DNA from: Caprella mutica
Taxonomy: Eukaryota; Arthropoda; Malacostraca; Amphipoda; Caprellidae
Direction of reading: 5' to 3'
Length of the DNA stretch: 64,000 nucleotides
Assembly (NCBI GenBank): GCA_947561585.1
Contig: CANNZV010001461.1
Location: 160,441 to 224,440, forward strand
Positions 1 to 9,472 of the stretch are shown here, one piece after another. Position numbers and translations under genes: made by a program. Numbering within the stretch: the stretch's first letter is position 1; the number at the start of each line of letters is the position of its first letter. A model generated the notes under the pieces. It made no database searches and was not told the origin of the DNA. It saw only the letters and a program-made list of their open reading frames with translations.

Positions 1-639
1 AAGATTAACCATATGGACATTTTAAATTAAAAATTTATCTGATACAAAGTGTAAAACAATAAAAGAGAAAAATTAGATGGAGCTAGAAGAATTAAATTAT
101 CAATCAAAGTGAATTGAAGTGACAAAAATTCGTACAATCAAAGTGTAATGATATAATTTAATCATACCCATAAATCAATTCAATACATCCACTTAGGGAA
201 GGTAACTCACGTAGCAAGATTATTGGAGAGCTTCATGCACTAACGCTGTAGATCTCACATCGAGAAATATGATGATCGCGAATGATCAAATTATTTCAAC
301 AATAAAAGAGAAAATGAAAATTCTTAAAAATATCTTCCCTAATAAAATAATCAGAGCAAGTAAAGATGACGGACCAGAGTCCGTGCAATGCATTACTTGC
401 AGTGCATTACTTGCAGTGCATTTCTTGCAAAAAAGTGCTTTATTTACCAATATGTACTTTGTAATTTTGATAACAAATAGTGTGGTCAAATTGACCCCAC
501 CATGCAGATTTGTTTGAAAAAATAAATACTATGCAGCAACGGGTTAAAGATAACATACAATAAGTTTCATCAAAATCGGAGACCAAAAGTTAACCTCGTC
601 GTTACAGGGTTAATAGTAATAGTTATGAATAAAATAGTT
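1..639. other. AT-rich non-coding sequence with a short 16-bp repeat
   Basis: No gene is supported. Short open frames on both strands (about 269-517) overlap each other and look random. Around 385-430 the motif TTACTTGCAGTGCA recurs in tandem with a unit of about 16 bp (two to three imperfect copies). Nothing else is recognisable. Confidence 0.5.
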
Positions 640-1080
640 TCATCATTAATCACTAATTAGGAAAAGGGATGGCTAGGTGAAGCTAATTGAATTGATTCAA
701 CTTCATTAACTTTTATCAATTTGAACACTGTGAGCAATTTGATCATTTGAACAATTGTTCACTCGGGCAATTGATCATTCGATCAATTGTTCATAAAGGG
801 CAATCGATCATTCAACCAGTTGTCCATTCGATCAATTGTTCGTTCGATCAATTGTTCATCCGGGCAATTGATCATTCAACCAGTTGTCCATTCGATCAAT
901 TGTTCGTTCGATCAATTGTTCATTCAATCAATTGTTCCTTCGATTAATTGTTCCTTCGATCAATTGTTCGTTCGAGCAATTGTTTACGAGGAATTATATT
1001 TCAAGCAATTGTTGTTCATTCGGACATTGTTTATCGAGAATTGTATTTTGGTAAATTGTTTAGTAATTTCCCTAGAATGA
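640..1080 (+). mobile_element. Solo right arm of a CAATTG-array foldback element
   Basis: About 730-1010 is a tandem array of 14-16 bp units such as CAATTGTTCATTCGAT. The stretch before it (about 655-730, with AGGTGAAGCTA) resembles the inner flank of the same arm at 5505-5580 (AGGTGCAGCTA) and at 8340-8400. The degenerate end near 1060-1078 (TAATTTCCCTAGAATG) resembles the outer end at 5640-5655 (CAATTTACCTAGAAAG). I see no inverted partner array upstream, so the left arm is outside the window or lost. The open frames at 747-1145 are products of the repeat and not genes. Confidence 0.6.
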
Positions 1081-1537
1081 GTAAACAATTAATATTATGC
1101 CTGGATCTTTTTTTTCCAAATTTTTCGTGTTGGGTTTTCTATTAGTTCGTTTTCTTCTTCTGCCTATATAAATAAGGTGTGCAAAATTGTATAGGCTCCG
1201 GGGTTAAAATTTTCATCACAACTAAATATTAGGTGCTAGGAAAATTCGTCCTCGGAAAATTCGTCCATCGAAATTTCGTCCACGGAAAATTCGTCCATGG
1301 AAAATTCGTCCATGGAAAATTCGCCAACGGAAAATTCGTCGGCGGAAAATTCGTCCACGGAGAATTCGTCCGTTTTCTTAGATTAGATTTGGAATAGAAA
1401 GAAAGACATTATTGAGTGTTAACAATATATGAAAGAGATAATTGCAGTCGCAAAAAATCTGGTTATATGAAAATATCACATATATTCAGCAGTTATGATG
1501 AAAAATTCGTTCTATGTAGTTAATTTATTATGTTATA

Positions 1538-2215
1538 CAGGGTGTCCGACACTTTTGTTGCCAAATTTTAACATAAGGTTGCATTCGTCGGGATAAACAC
1601 TTTTTATTCTATGAAGGTATGGTCTAAAATGCTTAGTTAAAGAGTTAGAAGGTTAGGAAAGTAGTATCTGTACCAATTATTATTATTAGTTAACATTATT
1701 TTTATAATGTTGCGATAAGAAACAAAACATTTTTAACAGTAGTTATTAGGAGCACAAGAAACATAATCTTAAATTAGGTTACATTTTTACAGAATGTGTT
1801 CAATTTGCCGCCCATTTGTTGCGATGCAAGCGCGTTCAAATGTTTGTCCCACAAGGATTCGTGAAACTCCTGGTGTCTTTACTCGCGTCCGCCAATCACT
1901 GAACAAACGTTTGAACGGCTGCATCGCAACAAATGGGAGGCAGTTTGAACACATTTTGTAAGCATGTAACATAATTTAAGATTAAGTTACTTGTGCTCAT
2001 AATAATTACTGTTAAAAATGTTTCGTTTCTTATTGCAAAAAAACATTTAAAAAATGACGTTAACTTATAATAATAAATGGTACAGATACTACTTTCCTAA
2101 CCTTGTAACTTTTTAACTAAGCATTTTAGACCATACCTTCATAGAATAAAAAGTGTTTATTCCGACGATAGGAACTTTATGTTAAAGTTGGGCAACAAAA
2201 GTGTCGGACACCCTT
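1538..2215. mobile_element. Palindromic MITE, Tc1/mariner-type TA target site, nested
   Basis: This 678-bp segment is an almost complete palindrome. The left end CAGGGTGTCCGACACTTT and the right end (read inward) AAGGGTGTCCGACACTTT continue as imperfect inverted repeats of roughly 330 bp each. It is bordered by TA on both sides (1536-1537 and 2216-2217), as expected for Tc1/mariner-type insertion. The only spacer is a short centre around 1850-1900. The open frame at 1787-1972 lies across the palindrome and has no recognisable domain. The element sits inside the foldback element at 1232-2889, so it inserted later. Confidence 0.75.
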
Positions 2216-2217
2216 TA

Positions 2218-2808
2218 TATAATTAAAAAGACACAAATAACTTAATCAAATATTTAAATTGAATAGCTGAACAAAAAGTTCTGTTTAATTGTAATACTAG
2301 CATTATTTGTTCGACGATATCTCGATATTTTAGCCTTTTACGCCGTGTGACATCTCTCTTTGTTTCAATTCTTTTAGCTTGGGTTAACTCTTCTACCAAA
2401 TATTAGGATGCTATTACTGGAACATTCCAAAATTTAATTGGATTTAACGAGTTTTCGCGTTGATTTCGTGTTCCTGTTTTATTCCAATGTACGTAGCTTC
2501 AAAATAATTAAAACACTCAATTGGCATCCTCACATAAATTTTCATTAACGCCAACAACATCTTCAGGTGTTAAGAACGCTAAGGCACTGTAAATTTTATC
2601 TTAAATTAAGTTAATAAAATTATTATATAGCTATAGAACAATTTTAATGTTTCATTAGACAATCTTGAATTTTGCAGTACAACAAACTTTATAATGTATG
2701 CAACAAAGTAGATTAACTATGATCTACCACCAACATACATTAAATTACTTTATAACAAAACATTTATCATAACATTTTGTTCCATTTAAATTAATCATTT
2801 TCGTTTAA
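2218..2808. other. Core of the foldback element, no gene seen
   Basis: AT-rich sequence between the nested MITE and the right repeat arm. I see no long open frame, no transposase motif and no further repeat. Confidence 0.5.
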
Positions 2809-3197
2809 TGGACGAATTTTCCGTGGACGAATTTTCCGTAGACGAATTTTCCGTGGACGAATATTCCGTGGACAAATTTTCCGGTCTCGAAATATTCGAA
2901 GAATAACCTTATAAATGTGTTTTTAAATCACCTAAATAGTATTTTTCAGTTTTAATATCGTAGAAACCTAAAATTTGTACTTAAATATAATACTAATATA
3001 GTTTCAAAATTGGAACACTATAGCAATTCATCATCATCTCCCTCAAACACCCAAAAAATACAACACGAAAAGTAACGAGTCCGGGGGAAATGATCAAGCG
3101 GGAAAAAGTCTAGTACCGATTCCTATATGCTCCTGTTTATGTAAAACCCATCTAAGGCTCAGAGTAAAGCTCTTTGTTAGTTTTATATACATTAAAC

Positions 3198-3895
3198 CAG
3201 GGGTGGGCGAATGCAGCACTCAGTGCTATTTTGGCACTCATAGCAGTTCTCGTGCCCACCAGGGAAACGGTGCTTTACTTTCTTCCAAACAAAATCTAGA
3301 AATTTTAGACCTTACTGCTTTATAAATTAGAAGGATAATATAAAAGAGGATGGTCAACTAATTGAAGAACAGTATATCTGTAATGACCTTGATACTTTGA
3401 TAGTCAATTTTATCCGTTGATAAGGTATTTTTAGTTTATTGTTTAATTAGTGCCAGTGTTTAAAAAATTTACCTCTGACTCTTTTTATTTAGATCAGTTA
3501 TTCTTACACTGGTAAGAATTTGTGTAATAATTTTTAATTCCCTTTTTTGATAAGTTAGGTAGCCTCATTTATCCTGTGATTTTATGAATTAGTTATTAGG
3601 TTTTTATAACTTAGGCAAAATATTTTATTTTTGTTTTTATTGTGAAGTATTTTCACATGAAACAGAAAAGTATAATTATATATCATTTATTAATTCCTTT
3701 TAATTCAAATAATAAATATACTACCAATATTAAAGTGAAAAATATTTACGATTGTACGTACCTCAATAAAATCTACCAGCTCAATTTAATCATTTTACTC
3801 AGTATCCCCAGCCATTTAAGAAACGAAAAGAAAATGCTAACGGCACTTTGATTCCATATTTTGGCACTGAAAAACACAACATGTGCCCATGCCTG
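3198..3895. mobile_element. Non-autonomous hAT-type element with perfect 8-bp TSD
   Basis: The left end CAGGGGTGGGCGAATGCAG and the right end read inward CAGGCATGGGCACATG form degenerate terminal inverted repeats. Both ends also carry the internal motif CAGTGC...TTTTGGCACT or its complement. Exactly at these ends lies a perfect 8-bp direct duplication, CATTAAAC (3190-3197 and 3896-3903). The CAGGGGTGGGC start and 8-bp duplication are the hallmark of hAT elements of the Charlie/Zaphod style. The 698-bp interior is AT-rich with no transposase remnant, so this is a miniature derivative that would need a transposase supplied from elsewhere. Confidence 0.82.
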
Positions 3896-3903
3896 CATTA
3901 AAC

Positions 3904-4748
3904 TATCCTGAACACACCACGGGGAGGTGGCTGTACGACTAGTTCCACTCCATCCTCTGCCCTTACCTCTGCGAGAGATATGACTCACCTAATCAAATTG
4001 TGTATATATTGTTTTGTATCAAATACTGGTAGTTTACCTGTCTCTAATTCTTGTCCGCATGAAGCCATCTCATAACCCTAGTGAGTTTGACTATCAGAAT
4101 GTATCAGAAGGTTTGACTATGTGTTTAAAAAACACAAGTCTTATTTATAAACCTACGGTACTGTATTTTCCAAAATATACTAAAATAATGTGTACCAAAT
4201 TTTAAGTAAAAATATCGAACATATAAAGAGAAATAAATACATAGGTATATAAGACATTGGCAGAGCTGTGATTGGGTAGAATGTGACCTAATCACAGCTC
4301 ACGCATGTATGTGTACTCCATGAAAACATGGAGTGTAGTGTGTTGAGAGGCTAACCAAACAGTGTTTCTATGTTGCCACACTTCATCACATTACAATTAA
4401 TTTCCTAATTTACGTGATTTATGCTAATTAACGCTGATATATAAATATTTTTAACTTCGAACTCTAAAATATATTTGGTATTTATGTAGGAACAAAGTCA
4501 AGAAATACCAGTAAATTTAAAGGATGTGATTAGAAAACACACATAAAACTCATAATGGTTAAGAGTTACAGAGCTATAGGGAGGCCTCTGTCACCATTTT
4601 TATTACTTTCTCTACGGCTTTGGATGTTACAGGGAAAGATAACAGTCAGGAGCAGCCTTAAATTTCTTGCTCAGAGTTAATTGCTTCCTTTAAGTCACTT
4701 CTTGTTACCAACATGGTGATTTTTTTTAGATTTTCATATAAATACATT
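3904..4748. other. Non-coding stretch with two adjacent hairpins
   Basis: Two perfect small hairpins lie close together: GAGCTGTGAT...ATCACAGCTC (4263-4300) and ACTCCATG-aaaa-CATGGAGT (4315-4334). No gene or transposon end is recognised in the rest of the interval. Confidence 0.5.
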
Positions 4749-4757
4749 GTTATAATC

Positions 4758-5655
4758 GGTAGCAAGTAAATTGCTCGTAAACAATTGCTCGAAAGACAAT
4801 TGCTCAAAAGCAATTGCTCGAATGAACAATTGCTCGAAAGAAAATTGCTCAAAAAGAATTGCTCGAATGAACAATTGCTCGAAAGACAATTGCTCGAAAA
4901 ACAATTGCTCGAACGAACAATTGATCGAATGAACAATTGCTCGAATAATCAATTTCTCGAAAAATAATTGCTCGAAGGAACAATTGCTCGAAAGACAATT
5001 GCTCGAAAATCAATTGCTCGAATGAAAAATTGACCGAAAGAATAATTGCTGGAATGATCAATCGTTCAAATAACATAAATATTTGAAAGACAGTTATTAT
5101 TAGATACTAATTAGAAACAAGGAACATTAGGTGCAGCTAACGAATAGATTTCACTTCATTATTAACTGACTTTCAGCAATATTTATGAAATTAAAAATTG
5201 CTCAAATAATCAAATTTTGAATAGTCAATGGCTTAATGTAAAAGAATAAAAGAGGTCATGCTAAGTGTGTTCCCATAGCCCGAGTTACTAAAACCTAACC
5301 TAGCCCTGAGAGCATCTGTTCGGAGCCCATATTGACCGACAAAAAAAACGAAAATAAATGTAGCCAAACTTGGAGCAGTATTCCTGTTTAATATAAATAA
5401 GGAAACCAGTAGGATAATAATTTAAAAGCGGTATTATAATTAATAGCAAATAGCAATGAAAAATATGAAATGCAGTTATTATAAATTATTAATTAGATAC
5501 CAAGACGATTAGGTGCAGCTAATTGAAGTGATCAAACTTGATGATTATCTTTATTTTACTAATTTGCACACGGAGCAATTTGATCATTCAAGCAATTGAT
5601 TAATCGAGCAATAGTTCATTCGAGCAATTGTTTTTTGAGCAATTTACCTAGAAAG
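4758..5655. mobile_element. Foldback-type element, CAATTG arrays, 8-9 bp TSD
   Basis: The left arm (about 4767-5060) is an array of units such as CAATTGCTCGAAAGA; the right arm (about 5575-5647) is the same family in inverse orientation and much shorter. Ends read inward are GGTAGCAAGTAAATTGC and CTTTCTAGGTAAATTGC. They are bordered by the direct duplication GTTATAATC (4749-4757 and 5655-5663; 8 or 9 bp depending on where the end is placed). The core holds two related copies of the inner-arm flank with the motif AGGTGCAGCTA (near 5132 and 5510). No coding sequence is seen; open frames across the arrays are repeat artefacts. The arms are very unequal, which suggests expansion or loss of units after insertion. 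Confidence 0.8.
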
Positions 5656-5970
5656 TTATAATCATATTTGAATTATAGTTCATAGCATAATTAACAACAA
5701 AAAGACCTCATTTAGAGAGAGAAATTCCGTCTATTCTTTTCTAATCCAAAATGTTAATTCCTGCATTGCAAATTAATAACAAATGACATAGCGTACTCCA
5801 TCTCAACATTTTTAATAATCGTTTGTAAATTAACTTTATTGCTCGGGATAACGCATTAATCAACACTCTAATGACAGCCCAATGAAAAACTACTGAAAAA
5901 TAAATATTACATATCACAAGTTTCATTAATTTCTGATGATAGCACAAATGAATGATGACGATAGACAGCA

Positions 5971-7299
5971 TGTACTATCAGAGAAAAGAGTCACTGTGAT
6001 GATGTACTATCAGAGAAAAGAGTCACTGTGATGATGTACTATCAGAGAAAAGAGTCACTGTGATGATGTACTATCAGAGAAAAGAGTCACTGTGATGATG
6101 TACTATCAGAAAAAAGAGTCACTGAGATGATGTACTATCAGAGAAAAGAGTCACTGTGATGATGTACTATCAGAGAAAAGAGTCACTGTGAAGATGTACT
6201 ATCAGAGAAAAGAGTCACTGTGATGATGTACTATCAGAGAAAAGAGTCACTGTGATGATGTACTATTAGAGAAAAAAGTCACTGTGATGATGTACTATCA
6301 GAGAAAAGAGTCACTGTGATGATGTACTATCAGAGAAAAAAGTCACTGTGATGATGTACTATCAGAGAAAAGAGTCACTGTGATGATGTACTATCAGAGA
6401 AAAGAGTCACTGTGATGATATACTATCAGAGAAAAGAGTCACTGTGATGATGTACTATCAGAGAAAAGAGTCACTGTGATGATGTACTATCAGAGAAAAG
6501 AGTCACTGTGATGATGTACTATCAGATAAAAGAGTCACTGTGATGATGTACTATCAGTGAAAAGAGTCACTGTGATGATGTACTATCAGAGAAAAGAGTC
6601 ACTGTGATGATGTACTATCAAAGAAAAGAGTCACTGTGATGATGTACTATCAGAGAAAAGAGTCACTGTGATGATGTACTATCAGAAAAAAGAGTCACTG
6701 TGATGATATACTATCAGAGAAAAGAGTCACTGTGATGATGTACTATCAGAGAAAAGAGTCACTGTGATGATGTACTATCAGAGAAAAGAGTCACTGTGAT
6801 GATGTACTATCAGATAAAAGAGTCACTGTGATGATGTACTATCAGTGAAAAGAGTCACTGTGATGATGTACTATCAGATAAAAGAGTCACTGTGATGATG
6901 TACTATCAGTGAAAAGAGTCACTGTGATGATGTACTATCAGTGAAAAGAGTCACTGTGATGATGTACTATCAGAGAAAAGAGTCACTGTGATGATGTACT
7001 ATCAGAGAAAAGAGTCACTGTGATGATGTACTATCAGATAAAAGAGTCACTGTGATGATGTACTATCAGTGAAAAGAGTCACTGTGATGATGTACTATCA
7101 GTGAAAAGAGTCACTGTGATGATGTACTATCAGAGAAAAGAGTCACTGTGATGATGTACTATCAGAGAAAAGAGTCACTGTGATGATGTACTATCAGATA
7201 AAAGAGTCACTGTGATGATGTACTATCAGTGAAAAGAGTCACTGTGATGATGTACTATCAGTGAAAAGAGTCACTGTGATGATGTACTATCAGAGAAAG
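5971..7299 (+). repeat. 32-bp minisatellite, about 41.5 copies, with a 160-bp higher-order unit
   Basis: The unit is TGTACTATCAGAGAAA followed by AGAGTCACTGTGATGA. It repeats 41.5 times with no length change: the first copy starts at 5971 and the last at 7283, exactly 41 periods. Substitutions concentrate at one spot (AGAGAAAAG, AGATAAAAG, AGTGAAAAG). From about 6870 onward these variants cycle in fixed order (AGATA, AGTG, AGTG, AGAG, AGAG) with a period of five units or 160 bp, seen about two and a half times. Copies are contiguous, so this is not a CRISPR array. Confidence 0.95.
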
Positions 7300-7810
7300 C
7301 AAATTGCATTATATCTCTCCTCAGGGAGATTAATTAATTACAATTCACCAAATAGAATATTTCAGTTACTAAATTCTCTCATTAATTTCTTCCCCGCCTC
7401 TCCATAGTAATTTTTTCCCCCAAAACAGTCAGCCCCAACTCCTCAGAGACAAGATTGGAGTCTTCAGAGTAAAATATCTGGCGAGAGTTTTCTGCCAGTA
7501 AGCAGCTTAGACAATTCGAACTGAGGCTAATGGAGTGTTTATTAAAAAGGGATTCAGGTCCCTTGAGTGGAAAGAAAAGTTAGAACTGAACCGCTGGAAA
7601 ATATAATTATTTGATGAAATAAAACGGGTGATAAATTAAAATAAATTTATTTCACTTTGCAGAATGTTGCATGTTTTAAACATTTTTCGTGTGATTCTTA
7701 ATTTGTATTTTGATGATGTGGAGAGAAGGCCTGGAGAACATTTTACAAGTTACCAGTTTGATCTAATTTATTTACTTGTTTAATATAGTAATAATACATT
7801 ATTTTGCATA
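7300..7810. other. Unique AT-rich sequence, no feature seen
   Basis: A somewhat less AT-rich stretch at 7385-7560 contains no open frame worth reporting. I see no repeat or transposon end before the next element. Confidence 0.4.
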
Positions 7811-7818
7811 TTATAGCA

Positions 7819-9463
7819 TGGTAGCCGGTAAATTGCTCGAAAACAATTGCTCGAAAAACATTTGCTCGAATGAACAATTGATCGAATGATCAATTACTCG
7901 AATCATCAAATTGATCAGTAATCATTCTATAAATGATTTAAATTATTACTCATTCTACATAATCTTTTTTAGACCGTTTGTGTCATCTCGTATGTAACAT
8001 TTGAATTGGAATCATGTGGTGAATCAGTACTATTCATGTTTTTTTTATCATAAAACCCGAAAAAAATTGTAGATTCATTTATTACTAGCCTATCTGTACG
8101 TGGCATCTCAATAGGTGAAATAACTCAAAGTTATGGCAGAGTTTAAATAAATCTACAAAAAATTTCGGGTTTTATGATAAAAAAAACATGCATAGTACTG
8201 ATTCACCACATGATTCCAATTCACACGTTACATACGAGATGACACAAACAGTCTAAAAAAAGATTATGCTGAATGAGTAATAGTTAAAATCATTTATAGA
8301 ATGATTATTGATCAATTATTAGAAAGAAACAAGGATTGTTAGGTGCAGCTCCACTTCAAGAATAACTGACTTTTATGAAATCGAAAAGTGTGCAATTTCA
8401 TAATTCGAGCAATTTTGTTCATTCGAGCAATTTGATGATTCGAGCAATTGTTCATTCGATCAATTGTTCATTCGAGCAATTGTTCATTCGAGTATTTGTT
8501 TTTCGAGCAATTGTTTTAGAGCAATTATCTTTCGAGCAATTGTTTTCGAGCAATTGTCTTTCTAGCAATTGTTTTCGAGCAATTATCTTTCGAGCAATTG
8601 TTTTCGAGCAATTGTTTTTCGAGCAATTGTTTTAGAGCAATTATCTTTCGAGCAATTGTTTTCGAGCAATTGTCTTTCTAGCAATTGTTTTCGAGCAATT
8701 GTTTTTCGAGCAATTGTTTTAGAGCAATTATCTTTCGAGCAATTGTTTTCGAGCAATTGTCTTTCTAGCAATTGTTTTCGAGCAATTATCTTTCGAGCAA
8801 TTGTTTTCGAGCAATTGTTTTTCGAGCAATTGTTTTAGAGCAATTATCTTTCGAGCAATTGTTTTCGAGCAATTGTCTTTCTAGCAATTGTTTTCGAGCA
8901 ATTGTTTTCGAGCAATTGTTTTAGAGCAATTATCTTTCGAGCAATTGTTTTAGAGCAATTGTTTTCGAGCAATTGTCTTTCTAGCAATTGTTTTCGAGCA
9001 ATTGTCTTTCTAGCAATTGTTTTCGAGCAATTGTTTTTCGAGCAATTGTTTTAGAGCAATTATCTTTCGAGCAATTGTTTTCGAGCAATTGTCTTTCTAG
9101 CAATTGTTTTCGAGCAATTGTTTTCGAGCAATTGTTTTAGAGCAATTATCTTTCGAGCAATTGTTTTAGAGCAATTGTTTTCGAGCAATTGTCTTTCTAG
9201 CAATTGTTTTCGAGCAATTGTCTTTCTAGCAATTGTTTTCGAGCAATTGTCTTTCTAGCAATTGTTTTCGAGCAATTGTCTTTCTAGCAATTGTTTTCGA
9301 GCAATTGTCTTTCTAGCAATTGTTTTCGAGCAATTGTCTTTCTAGCAATTGTTTTCGAGCAATTGTCTTTCTAGCAATTGTTTTCGAGCAATTGTCTTTC
9401 TAGCAATTGTTTTCGAGCAATTGTCTTTCTAGCAATTGTTTTCGAGCAATTTACCCAGAACCA
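7819..9463. mobile_element. Foldback-type element with a 1-kb CAATTG right arm
   Basis: The left arm is short (about 7829-7905: CAATTGCTCGAAAA units). The right arm is about 1,050 bp (8398-9452) of 14-16 bp units such as CAATTGTTTTCGAG, CAATTGTCTTTCTAG and CAATTATCTTTCGAG, in opposite orientation. Ends read inward are TGGTAGCCGGTAAATTGC and TGGTTCTGGGTAAATTGC. They are flanked by TTATAGCA (7811-7818) and TTATACCA (9464-9471), an 8-bp duplication with one mismatch that extends to 9 bp with the next T. The final third of the right arm (about 9170-9440) alternates two unit types regularly. Open frames here (8375-8838 and the reverse) are repeat products. A palindromic MITE is inserted in the core (7918-8306). 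Confidence 0.82.
7918..8306. mobile_element. Palindromic MITE nested in the foldback core
   Basis: The outer arms AATCATTCTATAAATGAT... (about 7920 onward) and their reverse complement ending at 8306 pair over about 150 bp each, including the stretches around GTGTCATCTCGTATG and AAAACCCGAAA. The loop is about 60-80 bp. The octamer ATTGATCA stands directly outside on both sides (7910-7917 and 8307-8314). It could be an 8-bp target duplication, but ATTGATCA contains the palindrome TGATCA, so this is less certain. No coding sequence. Confidence 0.68.
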
Positions 9464-9472
9464 TTATACCAT

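Larger units (their letters stand above)
1232..2889. mobile_element. Foldback-type element with inverted 15-bp repeat arms
   Basis: The left arm (1239-1372) holds nine copies of a 15-bp unit, GGAAAATTCGTCCAC. The right arm (2809-2884) holds five copies of its reverse complement. The outermost bases read inward are GGTGCTAGGAAAATT on the left and CGAGACCGGAAAATT on the right. The flanks carry an 8-bp near-duplication, AAATATTA (1224-1231) and AAATATTC (2890-2897), consistent with a target-site duplication with one mismatch. No coding capacity is visible in the core, part of which is a separate nested palindromic element (1538-2215). The outer 9 bp match poorly between the two ends, so the exact boundaries are less sure than the arms. 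Confidence 0.7.

Noticed and set aside
3642..3851. Small open frames inside the hAT-type element
   Set aside because: They lie in AT-rich interior sequence of a miniature element, show no hAT transposase motif, and overlap frames on the other strand.
5971..7299. CRISPR-like array of 32-bp repeats
   Set aside because: Repeats are contiguous with no spacers, no cas genes are near, and the DNA is eukaryotic in character.
8375..8838. Open frames rich in SSNCLSSNCFRAI-type repeats
   Set aside because: They are translations of the CAATTG foldback arm; equivalent frames exist on the other strand (8583-8771) and in the other arms (747-1145, 4658-5076).
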